A stretch of 64,000 nt of DNA from an uncultured Clostridium sp. (GCA_900538475.1 UPYT01000004.1:76758-140757); one strand, 5' to 3'. Shown: positions 42,394 through 50,852, counted from the first letter of the stretch. Translations and numbers: made by a program. The notes: a model not told the origin generated them from the sequence alone.

Positions 42394-43137
42394 TCAAGTC
42401 TCCAGGATGGGGGACAGGGCTTTTCCGTACTTGTCAGAGAATGCGCCCTGGGATTCAATGCTGCGGCGAATGTTTAACATCCGCTGATCTGTGGCGGCGA
42501 TGGTTTCCGCACACTGGCGAAGCTCCTCACTGATCTGATCGGACACATCACCAATATCTTTTTTGTACTTCAGCTGGTGATCCAGGCTGGCCCAGAAATC
42601 CATGGCAATGGTGCGGATCTGAACCTCCACCCGCAGATTCTTTTTTTCTTCTGAAAAGAAAACAGGAATCTCAATAATCAGGTGATAGCTGCGATAGCCA
42701 TTGGGCTTGGGATGCTTGATGTAATCCTTGATGGTAATAACCGTAATGTCATCCTGGCTGACCAGCATATTGGCAACGGCATAAATATCATCAACAAAGG
42801 AGCAGACTACGCGGATTCCCGCAATGTCGTCCAGATTCTGCATCATGGATTCCAGAGACACAGGGAGATTGCGGCGCTGAAGCTTTTCTACAATACTTAA
42901 AGGCTTTTTCACCCTGGATTTGATTACTTCAATGGGGTTGCGCTGGTTGCGGACGGAAAGCTCGTCGTTGAGAACCTCCAGCTTGGTTTTTACCTCCCGG
43001 ATAGCGCAGGTGTACATCATCATAGCCATTTGAAATTCTCTGGCCTGACTGATCAGGGCGTCGGGAACAGGAACAAGGTTGGGGACATTGACAGCAGATT
43101 GAACCAGCTCGCTGTTGGGATTCATATTGAAATTCAT
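42394..43137 (-). CDS. relQ: Small alarmone synthetase, RelQ/YjbM type ((p)ppGpp synthetase)
   Basis: A 247-residue synthetase-only member of the RelA/SpoT family that makes (p)ppGpp from ATP and GTP/GDP. Motifs: SRVKKPLSIVEKL (ATP-binding arginines/lysines), the catalytic DDIAGIRVVC, HPKPNGYRSYHLII and the EVQIRTIAMDFWASLDH synthetase motif with Glu and Asp. No HD hydrolase domain precedes it. The start at 43137 is chosen because a promoter with -10 TATAAT overlaps the further upstream ATG (43197). Regulation is therefore transcriptional from its own promoter; it is monocistronic and convergent with folT. Confidence 0.9.
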   Translation of the reverse strand: MNFNMNPNSELVQSAVNVPNLVPVPDALISQAREFQMAMMMYTCAIREVKTKLEVLNDELSVRNQRNPIEVIKSRVKKPLSIVEKLQRRNLPVSLESMMQNLDDIAGIRVVCSFVDDIYAVANMLVSQDDITVITIKDYIKHPKPNGYRSYHLIIEIPVFFSEEKKNLRVEVQIRTIAMDFWASLDHQLKYKKDIGDVSDQISEELRQCAETIAATDQRMLNIRRSIESQGAFSDKYGKALSPILET

Positions 43138-43195
43138 CAGTAATACCTCACAAAATTTTTGCACAGAAATAAAATTCTTTGGCTTTTCTATCTTC

Positions 43196-43223
43196 ATTAT
43201 AGCAGATATCTGTGTTCAGACAA
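43196..43223 (-). promoter_or_regulatory. relQ promoter
   Basis: On the minus strand TTGTCT (43218-43223) and TATAAT (43196-43201) with 16 bp between. The -10 box overlaps the ATG at 43197, which rules out that codon as translation start for the transcript from this promoter. Confidence 0.65.
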
Positions 43224-43437
43224 GGAACAAATCATTAAATTTTAGAGAATTTTTAACGCCTTTTTACGCTACATGAAAAGAGCAGATTTGCTGTGGATTT
43301 TTCTGGTTTTCCCGTAAAACGGGAAATCTGAGCGGGCAGGGCAGTTTTAGGCTTTCCCTTTTTGTGAATCTGTGGTATTCTATCCTTTAGGGCTGTCCGG
43401 GGCAAACTGCGGACGGCAGAACCTAGGAGGTATTTAC

Positions 43438-44274
43438 ATGAGCGAAAATTGTACCCATAACTGCAGCTCCTGCGGGGAGAACTGCAGCAGCCGCACTGCA
43501 GAGCAGACCAGCTTTTTAGAGCCGTTAAATCCGGCCAGCAGTGTCAAAAAAGTAATTGGAGTTGTCAGCGGAAAAGGCGGAGTAGGAAAATCTCTGGTAA
43601 CTGCGCTGATGGCAGTAAAAATGAACAGCATGGGAAAGCATACAGCGATTCTGGATGCTGATATTACAGGACCGTCTATTCCGAAGGCGTTTGGCCTGGG
43701 TGTTGACGGAGTTTCCGTAAATCCGGATGGTCTGATGGTTCCGGCAACCACAGCGACAGGCATTGAGATCATGTCAGCCAACCTGCTTCTGGATCACGAT
43801 ACAGATCCGGTTATCTGGAGAGGTCCGGTTATTGCAGGCGCAGTAAAGCAGTTCTGGCAGGAGGCACTCTGGGAGAATGTGGATTATATGTTTGTAGATA
43901 TGCCGCCGGGAACCGGTGACGTTCCCTTAACGGTATTCCAGTCTCTTCCGGTTGACGGCATTCTGATTGTAACCTCTCCGCAGGAGCTGGTTTCCATGAT
44001 CGTTGCAAAGGCTGTGAACATGGCAAAGAAAATGAACATTCCGATTCTGGGACTGGTAGAAAATATGAGCTATCTGGAGTGCCCGGACTGCGGAAAGAAG
44101 ATTTCTGTATTCGGAGAGAGCCATATTGATGAGATTGCGAAGGAGCATGAGCTTCCGGTTCTGGCCAAGCTTCCCATTGACCCTGTGATTGCAAAGCATG
44201 TGGACGAGGGTCTGGTAGAGTACCTGGAGGAAAGCTGGATGGACGAGGCAGCAAAGAAGGTTCTGGAGCTGTAA
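43438..44274 (+). CDS. Mrp/NBP35-family iron-sulfur cluster carrier ATPase
   Basis: Cytosolic P-loop ATPase that assembles or carries [4Fe-4S] clusters. The 278-residue protein has an N-terminal cysteine motif (CTHNCSSCGENC), deviant Walker A GKGGVGKS at 45-52, DMPPGTGDVPLTV (switch), and a C-terminal ECPDCG CXXC that bridges clusters in the dimer. The start at 43438 after CTAGGAGGT is preferred over the upstream ATG at 43372, which would add 22 residues over a leader hairpin (GCTGTCCG/CGGACGGC, 43392-43417). Its transcript appears to end at the terminator at 44342, inside the 3' end of the opposite gene. Confidence 0.93.
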   Translation: MSENCTHNCSSCGENCSSRTAEQTSFLEPLNPASSVKKVIGVVSGKGGVGKSLVTALMAVKMNSMGKHTAILDADITGPSIPKAFGLGVDGVSVNPDGLMVPATTATGIEIMSANLLLDHDTDPVIWRGPVIAGAVKQFWQEALWENVDYMFVDMPPGTGDVPLTVFQSLPVDGILIVTSPQELVSMIVAKAVNMAKKMNIPILGLVENMSYLECPDCGKKISVFGESHIDEIAKEHELPVLAKLPIDPVIAKHVDEGLVEYLEESWMDEAAKKVLEL

Positions 44275-44324
44275 GTCCACTCAGGAACCATAGGCTTCCC
44301 ATGGAAGGTGCAAAACTGCATAAA

Positions 44325-45167
44325 TCAGTAAAAGTAAAAGGACAGGGCTTCCGTAATGCGGAACCCTGTTTTTTTGTACAGGGCCAGGGCGGCATGGTTG
44401 TCAGCGGAAACCTGAAGGATTACCCGGGAAATATTTTTTTGTGCAGCCATATCCAGGAAAAGCCGGATCATGGCAGTGCCCAGGCCCTGGCCGCGAAAGG
44501 CCGGAAGTATCTCTACCTGGTGAAGACAGACGCAGTCGTTCCCGGTCCAGGTAGTAAGAAAGGTTCCCACAGGACAGTCAGAGGAAGGGCTTTCAGAAAT
44601 ACCGGTATGAAAACTCCAGCATAAGGTTTCGCTGTCATCAGGGGAGGGCGAACTGTTAAGAAAGGTATCTGACTGGTTGGCTTTTTCCTGAGAATACGGA
44701 AGCTGCATCTGATTTTGCGTGCTGTCTGTTGTCTGAGGAGTCCATTCCATCTGGTATTCTGTGGTATCCAGCTGAGCGCCCAGAGCCTCCAGTGTATTCA
44801 GGGTATCCGGACAGGCTCCGGATACGGGAAAGAGAATATCATACTCCTCAAAATCCTCAAGAGCGCGGCTGAGCAAAGCATCAAAGCATCCTTTCCGGCG
44901 AAAGGCGGGCAGGGTAAAGGCTGTGCATTCCACAACTGTCTCACCGCAGGGGACCATAGCCAGAGCTGCGCAGAGGGTGCCTTCGCTGGAATACAGAAGG
45001 TAGTGGCAGGCATTTTCCTGAGGCTCTGCCGGATAGGAAAGGCGGATAGAGTCATGGAGGCAGCAGTTCAGGACCAGATTTTTTGTTTCTTTTGTCTGGA
45101 TGTCTGTAAGCGGAAGATTTTTTTGCAAAGTGGAAAAATCAGGGGAAAATCGGGAAACATATGTCAT
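44325..45167 (-). CDS. Two-domain GNAT acetyltransferase
   Basis: A 280-residue protein with two GNAT folds in tandem. The N-terminal one carries LPAFRRKGCFDALL (acetyl-CoA-binding loop variant of RxxGxG); the C-terminal one carries the intact LPAFRGQGLGTAMI and the ADNHAALALYKKTGFR motif. They are joined by a Ser/Thr/Gln/Pro-rich linker at about residues 145-185. Substrate unknown. It starts near 45167 with GGAGCCATT upstream, a moderate site. The plus-strand terminator of the neighbouring gene lies inside its 3' end, so the two convergent genes overlap at transcript level. Confidence 0.83.
   Translation of the reverse strand: MTYVSRFSPDFSTLQKNLPLTDIQTKETKNLVLNCCLHDSIRLSYPAEPQENACHYLLYSSEGTLCAALAMVPCGETVVECTAFTLPAFRRKGCFDALLSRALEDFEEYDILFPVSGACPDTLNTLEALGAQLDTTEYQMEWTPQTTDSTQNQMQLPYSQEKANQSDTFLNSSPSPDDSETLCWSFHTGISESPSSDCPVGTFLTTWTGNDCVCLHQVEILPAFRGQGLGTAMIRLFLDMAAQKNISRVILQVSADNHAALALYKKTGFRITEALSFYFY
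44342..44375 (+). terminator. Terminator of the Mrp-family gene, inside the opposing GNAT gene
   Basis: ACAGGGCTTCCG (44342-44353) pairs with CGGAACCCTGT (44359-44369), with one bulged base, followed by seven T. It lies 68 nt after the Mrp stop and within the last 17 codons of the minus-strand GNAT gene. Confidence 0.8.
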
Positions 45168-45395
45168 AGGGAAATGGCTCCTTTCTGGTCAGTCAAAGTG
45201 ATTCCAGTATACAGAAAAAACATAAAGAATACAAGAAATAGGATTGTTATTTTCACATTGCAGTGCTAAAATACGTGACTGTATCTTTGTTATACAGGAA
45301 CTTATTCAGGACGGGGCATCTTCTTGTCCGGCAAAGCGGTTCTGAATAGTTACGTTATACAAAAGAAGAGTTCTGAATAAGGAGGAGCAACGTCA

Positions 45396-45773
45396 ATGAA
45401 ATACGTAAAAGAATGCCTGATTATTTTTGGAATAACTCTGGCGGGAGAAGTGCTGAATGGTATTTTGCCGCTTCCTGTTCCGGCAGGCGTGTACGGTCTT
45501 TTTCTGCTTCTGTTTCTGCTCTGCAGAGGTATTTTGAAGCTGGAGGATGTGGAGGCTACGGGAAATTTTCTTCTGGATACCATGCCAATTATGTTTATTC
45601 CCGCCTGTGTGGGACTGATGGAAAGCTATGCAGATATGAAGGAAAATCTGATTCCTCTGTTTGTAATCAGTCTGGCATCTACGGTGATCGTTATGGCAGT
45701 GACCGGAATGGTGGCAGAGCGGATTCTGTCAGGCAAAAAAACGGAGGAAGAAAAAGGAGGAGAAAAGAAATGA
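45396..45773 (+). CDS. lrgA: LrgA/CidA-family holin-like protein
   Basis: A small (125-residue) membrane protein of the CidA/LrgA family with four hydrophobic segments and the motif GITLAGEVLNGILPLPVPAGVYG at the N-terminus (quoted pieces: LAGEVLNGI, PLPVPAGVYG), then LLDTMPIMFIPACVGL. Such proteins with LrgB modulate murein hydrolases or export small metabolites such as pyruvate. ATG 45396 follows AAGGAGGAGC. The leader contains repeated TTCTGAATA (45340 and 45371) and its inverse CTTATTCAG at 45301, possibly a regulatory site. Confidence 0.9.
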   Translation: MKYVKECLIIFGITLAGEVLNGILPLPVPAGVYGLFLLLFLLCRGILKLEDVEATGNFLLDTMPIMFIPACVGLMESYADMKENLIPLFVISLASTVIVMAVTGMVAERILSGKKTEEEKGGEKK

Positions 45774-46459
45774 CATTTTTGCAGCAGTCTTTATATCTTG
45801 GATTCGTAATCAGCATACTGGCTTATCTCTGCGGCGTGTGGCTGAAGAAAAAGCTGGGGTGGGCAATTTTAAATCCGCTTCTTGTTTCTGTGGTCCTTGT
45901 GATTGGATTTCTGACCGTTTTTGGAATTGATTATAAAACCTACAACAGCAGCGCCAGTGTCATCAGCTATCTCCTGACTCCGGCCACGGTCTGTCTGGCA
46001 ATTCCTCTGTATAAGCAGCTGGAGCTTCTGAAAAAGCATTTTGCGGCAATTCTGACAGCAATTATTTCTGGTGTATTTACCAGTGCAGCCAGTATTTTTG
46101 CGATGAGTCTTGTATTTCGTCTGGATCATGGAACCTATGCAAGTCTGCTTCCAAAATCGATTACTACGGCAATCGGAATGGGAATCAGTGAGGAAGTAGG
46201 AGGAATGGTAACGGTTACCGTTGTGTGTATTATTGCTACCGGAATTTTTGGAAATATTATCGGAGAAACGGTTTTTCGTATTTTGGGCATTCAGGATCCT
46301 ATGGCAAAGGGACTGGCCCTGGGAACCTCAGCCCATGCCATTGGAACAGCAAAGGCGCTGGAGCTGGGAGAAGTGGAAGGCGCCATGAGTAGCCTTTCCA
46401 TCGCAGTAGCTGGAATTTTGACAGTGATTGCTGTTCCTCTGGCAGTGGGGCTGATTTAG
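45770..46459 (+). CDS. lrgB: LrgB/CidB-family membrane protein
   Basis: The 229-residue partner of LrgA, with LPKSITTAIGMGISEEVGG and LGTSAHAIGTAKALELGEVEGA, the family's strongest motifs, and about seven membrane segments. Its ATG overlaps the lrgA stop (ATGA), so the pair is translationally coupled. A hairpin just after the stop (TTCCTGTTTACT at 46460-46471 pairing with AGTAAATAGGAA at 46479-46490) may end the transcript, although no T tract follows. Confidence 0.93.
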   Translation: MTFLQQSLYLGFVISILAYLCGVWLKKKLGWAILNPLLVSVVLVIGFLTVFGIDYKTYNSSASVISYLLTPATVCLAIPLYKQLELLKKHFAAILTAIISGVFTSAASIFAMSLVFRLDHGTYASLLPKSITTAIGMGISEEVGGMVTVTVVCIIATGIFGNIIGETVFRILGIQDPMAKGLALGTSAHAIGTAKALELGEVEGAMSSLSIAVAGILTVIAVPLAVGLI

Positions 46460-46531
46460 TTCCTGTTTACTGGCTTGTAAGTAAATAGGAACCTGATTTG
46501 ACGAAGCCTTTGAAATTCCGGTGTGAACAGC

Positions 46532-46560
46532 TTGAAAGCCGTTCGCGGATATGATAAAAT
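46532..46560 (+). promoter_or_regulatory. Promoter of the pyrimidine operon
   Basis: TTGAAA (46532-46537) and TAAAAT (46555-46560), 17 bp apart, lie about 150 nt ahead of pyrF. The leader between has no PyrR-type attenuator or terminator that could be recognised. Confidence 0.55.
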
Positions 46561-46712
46561 GACAGGTAAGGTGCATATCTGCGGTCTGAAGAAAGGCTCT
46601 GCAGTGTCTGCTTTGGCGGCAGTGTCAGAATTGCCCCTTGGAGGGTTTCTTACAATATATAATTCAGGGACAGGGCGCAGTAAGCGAATATATGTGAACA
46701 CATGAGGAGGAT

Positions 46713-47633
46713 ATGATGATTCAGCAGTTGATTGAGAAAATTCAGAAAACCAAGGCACCGATTTGCGTAGGACTGGATCCGATGTTAAATTATATTCCGG
46801 AGCATATTCTGAAAAAGTCTTTCGGAGACTTCGGTGAGACTCTGGAGGGAGCGGCAGATGCGATCTGGAATTTCAATAAGGAGATTGTGGATCACACTTT
46901 TGATCTGATTCCTTCTGTAAAGCCGCAGATTGCCATGTATGAGCAGTTCGGTATTGAAGGATTGAAGGTATATGAGAAAACCGTTCGCTATTGCCAGGAT
47001 AAGGGACTTCTTGTTATCGGTGATGCAAAGAGAGGCGATATCGGTTCTACCTCTGCAGCCTATGCAACAGCTCACCTGGGCAAGGTAAAGGTTGGAAACA
47101 GCGTGTGCACGGCCTTTAATACAGAATTCCTGACGGTAAATCCCTATCTGGGAACCGATGGCGTAAAGCCCTTTGTGGATGTGTGCAAGGCAGAGGATAA
47201 GGGTCTGTTTGTACTGGTAAAGACTTCCAATCCTTCCAGCGGAGAGTTCCAGGATAAGCTGGTTGACGGCCGCCCGGTTTATGAGCTGGTAGCTGATAAG
47301 GTGGTAGAGTGGGGAGCTGACTGCATGGATGGTGCATACAGCAATGTAGGCGCTGTAGTGGGAGCAACTTATCCGGAGATGAGCGCTATTTTAAGAAAGC
47401 TGATGCCGAATACCTATTTCCTGGTTCCGGGATACGGCGCTCAGGGCGGTACTGCAAAGGATCTGAAGCCCTGCTTCAATGAGGATGGACTGGGTGCAAT
47501 TGTAAACTCTTCCCGCGGCATTATTGCAGCATACAAGCAGGAGAAGTACGCCCGCTTTGGAGCTGAGCACTTTGCAGAGGCTTCCAGACAGGCTGTGCTG
47601 GATATGGTTGCAGATATTAACAGCGTTCTGTAA
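46713..47633 (+). CDS. pyrF: Orotidine-5'-phosphate decarboxylase (long type)
   Basis: PyrF decarboxylates OMP to UMP, the last step of pyrimidine synthesis. The 306-residue protein is the longer type 2 form with ICVGLDPMLNYIP at the N-terminus, the catalytic DAKRGDIGSTSAAYA, and FLVPGYGAQGGTA near the C-terminus. ATG 46713 (or 46716) follows GAGGAGGAT. First gene of pyrF-pyrK-pyrD-pyrE, 17 nt ahead of pyrK. Confidence 0.95.
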   Translation: MMIQQLIEKIQKTKAPICVGLDPMLNYIPEHILKKSFGDFGETLEGAADAIWNFNKEIVDHTFDLIPSVKPQIAMYEQFGIEGLKVYEKTVRYCQDKGLLVIGDAKRGDIGSTSAAYATAHLGKVKVGNSVCTAFNTEFLTVNPYLGTDGVKPFVDVCKAEDKGLFVLVKTSNPSSGEFQDKLVDGRPVYELVADKVVEWGADCMDGAYSNVGAVVGATYPEMSAILRKLMPNTYFLVPGYGAQGGTAKDLKPCFNEDGLGAIVNSSRGIIAAYKQEKYARFGAEHFAEASRQAVLDMVADINSVL

Positions 47634-47650
47634 GGGAGAGAGGCAGATTC

Positions 47651-48424
47651 ATGGGAAAAGTAAAAATGACAGCGAAGGTAGTCAGTCAGCAGGCTCTGAC
47701 AGACGATATCTTCAGTATGTGGATTCAGGCAGATGAGATTGCCGGAGCAGCTGTTCCGGGACAGTTTATTTCTGTCTATACAAAGGATACGGGAAAGCTG
47801 CTTCCCCGTCCTATCAGCCTTTGTCAGGTTGATAAAGAAAAGGGCCAGCTCCGGATCGTATACCGGGTAGTTGGTGCAGGAACCAGCCAGTTTTCCGGAT
47901 ATCAGGCTGGGGATGATATTGAAATTATGGGCCCTCTGGGCAATGGCTTCCCGCTGGAGCGGGCTGCCGGCAAGAAAGTATTTCTCATTGGCGGAGGTAT
48001 CGGAATTCCTCCCATGCTGGAGCTGGCAAGGCAGCTGGACTGCGAGAAGCAGGCAGTTTTAGGCTATCGCGATGTTCTGTTTTTAAATGACGAATTTGAA
48101 AAATTCAGCGATGTCTATGTGGTAACAGAGGACGGCAGCGCCGGAACAAAGGGAAATGTGCTGGATGCTATTCGGGAAAATGGCCTGAAGGCAGATGTAA
48201 TTTTTGCCTGCGGACCGACCCCCATGCTGCGTGCACTGAAGGCTTATGCAGAAGAGCATGAGATTGAATGCTGGCTTTCTCTGGAAGAGAAGATGGCCTG
48301 CGGAATCGGCGCATGTCTGGCCTGTGTATGTCAGTCCAAAGAGGTAGATGAACATTCCCATGTACACAACAAACGGATCTGTAAGGATGGTCCCGTATTC
48401 CTGGCACAGGAGGTGGAACTGTAA
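47651..48424 (+). CDS. pyrK: Dihydroorotate dehydrogenase electron transfer subunit
   Basis: PyrK passes electrons from dihydroorotate dehydrogenase B to NAD through FAD and a [2Fe-2S] cluster. The 257-residue product has the FAD-binding LLPRPISLCQV, the NAD-domain GGGIGIPPMLELA, and the C-terminal cysteine cluster CGIGACLACVC with a fourth cysteine in RICKDGP. The start ATG 47651 follows GGGAGAGAGGC. Its stop overlaps the pyrD start (TAATG). Confidence 0.95.
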   Translation: MGKVKMTAKVVSQQALTDDIFSMWIQADEIAGAAVPGQFISVYTKDTGKLLPRPISLCQVDKEKGQLRIVYRVVGAGTSQFSGYQAGDDIEIMGPLGNGFPLERAAGKKVFLIGGGIGIPPMLELARQLDCEKQAVLGYRDVLFLNDEFEKFSDVYVVTEDGSAGTKGNVLDAIRENGLKADVIFACGPTPMLRALKAYAEEHEIECWLSLEEKMACGIGACLACVCQSKEVDEHSHVHNKRICKDGPVFLAQEVEL

Positions 48425-49326
48425 TGAACACAAAGGTAACTCTTGCCGGTGTGGAACTGAAAAATCCGGTTATGACAGCTTCCGGAACCTTTGGAAGCGG
48501 CGCAGAGTACAGCGAGTTTGTAGATTTAAACCGCCTTGGCGCAGTGGTAACCAAGGGGGTAGCCAATGTGCCCTGGCCGGGGAATCCAACACCCAGAATT
48601 GCAGAGGTACATGGCGGAATGCTGAATGCTATCGGGCTTCAGAATCCGGGAATTGATGTATTTGTAAAACGGGATATTCCTTTTTTGAAGCAGTATGATA
48701 CCAAGATCATTGTCAATGTCTGCGGAAAAACCACAGAGGACTATATTGAGGTTGTGGAGCGCCTGGGAGATGAGCCAGTGGATATGCTGGAAATCAATAT
48801 CTCCTGTCCCAATGTAAAAGAGGGCGGCATTGCCTTTGGTCAGGATCCGAAGGCTGTAGAGGCCATTACCAGAGAGGTAAAGCGTCACGCAAAGCAGCCG
48901 GTGATTATGAAGCTGAGTCCCAATGTGACAGATATTACGGTGATGGCAAAGGCGGCTGAGGCCGGCGGCGCAGATGTGCTCTCTCTGATCAATACTCTGA
49001 CAGGCATGAAGATTGATATTAACCGGAGAACCTTTGCTATAGCCAATAAGACCGGAGGTATGTCCGGTCCTGCCGTGAAGCCGGTGGCAGTGCGTATGGT
49101 ATACCAGGTAGCCAATGCAGTGAAGCTTCCGATTATCGGAATGGGAGGAATCGCGACAGCAGAAGACGCTCTGGAATTTCTTATGGCAGGCGCTACGGCT
49201 GTTTCTGTGGGAACTGCCAATTTCTACAATCCCTATGCGACAGTAGAGATTGCAGAGGGCATTGAAAATTACATGAAGAAATATCAGATCGATGATGTGA
49301 ATCAGCTGATTGGCTGCGTAAAATAA
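48424..49326 (+). CDS. pyrD: Dihydroorotate dehydrogenase, class 1B catalytic subunit
   Basis: FMN enzyme that oxidises dihydroorotate to orotate, working with PyrK and NAD. The 300-residue product shows GTFGSG and NVPWPGNPTPR near the N-terminus, NISCPNVKEGG (active-site region) and GMGGIATAEDALEFLMAGA (FMN phosphate binding). The cysteine in the active-site loop and the partner PyrK mark class 1B. It is translationally coupled to pyrK through a one-base overlap. Confidence 0.95.
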   Translation: MNTKVTLAGVELKNPVMTASGTFGSGAEYSEFVDLNRLGAVVTKGVANVPWPGNPTPRIAEVHGGMLNAIGLQNPGIDVFVKRDIPFLKQYDTKIIVNVCGKTTEDYIEVVERLGDEPVDMLEINISCPNVKEGGIAFGQDPKAVEAITREVKRHAKQPVIMKLSPNVTDITVMAKAAEAGGADVLSLINTLTGMKIDINRRTFAIANKTGGMSGPAVKPVAVRMVYQVANAVKLPIIGMGGIATAEDALEFLMAGATAVSVGTANFYNPYATVEIAEGIENYMKKYQIDDVNQLIGCVK

Positions 49327-49373
49327 GTAACAGTGTTTTCTGTTTGAAGCTTCGCATGGCTGAACTGTTACTA
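49325..49373. repeat. Short hairpin repeat between pyrD and pyrE, ATGGCTGAAC family
   Basis: AGTAACAGT (49327-49335) is complementary to ACTGTTACT (49365-49373); the 3' part, CATGGCTGAACTGTTACT (49356-49373), matches the right arm of the hairpin at 35835-35889 with one difference. It occupies the gap between pyrD and pyrE without a T tract, so it is probably transcribed within the operon. Confidence 0.6.
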
Positions 49374-49391
49374 AAATAAAAGGAGAAGATT

Positions 49392-50069
49392 ATGGAAGCA
49401 TATAAGAAAGAATTTATTGAATTTATGATTGACTGTGAGGTTCTGAAATTTGGTGATTTTGTAACCAAAAGCGGAAGAAAGACACCGTTTTTCGTAAATA
49501 CCGGATTTTACCGCACAGGAACCCAGCTGCGCCGTCTTGGCGAATATTACGCAAAGGCTATCCAGAATACCTTCGGTATGGATTTTGACGTTCTGTTTGG
49601 ACCGGCCTACAAGGGAATTCCCCTGACAGTAGCAACCACTATGGCAATCAGTGAATTTTACGATGCTGATATTAAGTACTGCTCCAACCGGAAAGAGGTA
49701 AAGGATCACGGCGATAAGGGAATCCTTCTGGGCAGCCCCATTCAGGATAAAGATAAAGTCGTAATTATTGAGGATGTAACTACAGCAGGAACCTCCATTG
49801 AGGAGACTCTGCCGATTATCAAAGCCCAGGGCGATGTTGACGTAATGGGACTGGTTGTTTCTGTTGATCGTATGGAGCGGGGCAAGGGAACCAAATCTGC
49901 ATTAAAGGAAATCGAAGAAAAATACGGATTTAAGACAACTGCCATTGTAACCATGGGTGAGGTGGTAGAGCATCTCTATAACCGTCCTTATAAGGGAAGA
50001 GTTATTATTGATGATAAGCTGAAGGAGGCAATCGACGCTTACTACGAGCAGTATGGCGCTGAGAATTAA
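49392..50069 (+). CDS. pyrE: Orotate phosphoribosyltransferase
   Basis: PyrE converts orotate and PRPP to OMP. The 225-residue protein has the long N-terminal form, FGPAYKGIPL, the flexible-loop basic NRKEVKDHG and the PRPP-binding VVIIEDVTTAGTS. ATG 49392 follows AAAAGGAGAAG. It is 65 nt from pyrD, the gap being filled by the repeat element. Confidence 0.95.
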   Translation: MEAYKKEFIEFMIDCEVLKFGDFVTKSGRKTPFFVNTGFYRTGTQLRRLGEYYAKAIQNTFGMDFDVLFGPAYKGIPLTVATTMAISEFYDADIKYCSNRKEVKDHGDKGILLGSPIQDKDKVVIIEDVTTAGTSIEETLPIIKAQGDVDVMGLVVSVDRMERGKGTKSALKEIEEKYGFKTTAIVTMGEVVEHLYNRPYKGRVIIDDKLKEAIDAYYEQYGAEN

Positions 50070-50104
50070 ATCGCTTTTTGGCAGGCTAAGTGAGGAGAAT
50101 CAGG

Positions 50105-50254
50105 ATGGAAAAGGTTTATAAAACCATGCAGCGCACAGGCGCATTCAGCATTGTTATTGGAATCGTGGTGCTGATTACCGGTCTGACAGTAGGAATCGGT
50201 TCGATTATCTGCGGCGGACTTTTACTGAAACGCAAAGGCGATATTACGTTTTAA
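50105..50254 (+). CDS. Small single-pass membrane protein (49 aa)
   Basis: An ATG at 50105 preceded by GAGGAGAATCAGG opens a 49-codon frame. The product has a short basic N-terminus (MEKVYKTMQRTG), one strongly hydrophobic segment with glycine spacing (about residues 13-40) and a positively charged tail (LLKRKGDITF). It lies 35 nt after pyrE and before the operon terminator, so it is probably cotranscribed with the pyr genes. Family not recognised; too short for routine gene finders. Confidence 0.6.
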   Translation: MEKVYKTMQRTGAFSIVIGIVVLITGLTVGIGSIICGGLLLKRKGDITF

Positions 50255-50259
50255 GAAAA

Positions 50260-50299
50260 AGCAGTTTCTGTTTTGCAAAGGACAGAAACTGCTGTTTTT
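50260..50299 (+). terminator. Terminator of the pyrimidine operon
   Basis: AGCAGTTTCTGT (50260-50271) pairs perfectly with ACAGAAACTGCT (50282-50293), followed by GTTTTT. It lies 5 nt after the small membrane protein's stop. Confidence 0.9.
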
Positions 50300-50381
50300 C
50301 CAAAAAGGGAATAAATAATAGAAATTTGAATGAGAAAATAATTCCGCTCAGGCGGGTAGAGATAGATTGCTGAGGATTTTT

Positions 50382-50852
50382 ATGATAAGGAATACAACCA
50401 GGAATCAGAAGCTGGGATGGGTGCTGTTTATTGCCTATCTGGCGCTTCTGGTTTACTTTTTAATATTTTCAGAGTCTTTGGGCCGTGATGCCTCTCAAAG
50501 GGATTATGCCTATAATCTGGAGCTGTTTAAAGAGATTCGAAGATTTTACGTTTACAGAAAGCAGTTGGGAATGGGGGCCTTTCTGCTGAATGTGTTTGGA
50601 AATGTGATTGCATTTATGCCCTGCGGTTTTTTTCTTCCGATTGTCAGCCGGAGATCCCGCAAATGGTATAATACCGTGCTGTTAGGCTTTCTTCTGAGTC
50701 TTAGTGTGGAAACCCTTCAGCTGGTTCTGAGAGTGGGCAGCTTTGATGTAGATGATCTGCTGCTGAACACTCTGGGAGGCGGTCTGGGATATCTTGTAAA
50801 CCGCATGATTCAGAAGGTGCGCATAAGGAGGAAAAAAGTTGCCAAAGGTTAA
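50382..50852 (+). CDS. VanZ-like membrane protein
   Basis: A 156-residue protein with four or five hydrophobic segments and the VanZ-family motifs LLNVFGNVIAFMPCGFFLP and GSFDVDDLLLNTLGGGLGY. VanZ-like proteins are widespread; the name comes from a teicoplanin-resistance gene and the function is otherwise unclear. ATG 50382 with TGAGGA upstream is preferred over TTG 50367. The basic C-terminus overlaps the next gene by 14 nt, so the two are cotranscribed. Confidence 0.85.
   Translation: MIRNTTRNQKLGWVLFIAYLALLVYFLIFSESLGRDASQRDYAYNLELFKEIRRFYVYRKQLGMGAFLLNVFGNVIAFMPCGFFLPIVSRRSRKWYNTVLLGFLLSLSVETLQLVLRVGSFDVDDLLLNTLGGGLGYLVNRMIQKVRIRRKKVAKG

Noticed and set aside
45413..45770. N-terminal extension of the lrgB frame upstream of its ATG
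   Set aside because: It overlaps lrgA in another frame and shows none of lrgB's membrane pattern; the ATG at 45770 with ATGA coupling is the start.
46523..46705. 60-codon frame in the pyrF leader
   Set aside because: Overlaps the operon promoter and lacks a ribosome binding site; probably untranslated leader.
46561..46712. PyrR-type attenuator or other riboswitch in the pyr leader
   Set aside because: No PyrR-binding motif or terminator hairpin with a T tract was recognised; the few weak stems were not convincing.
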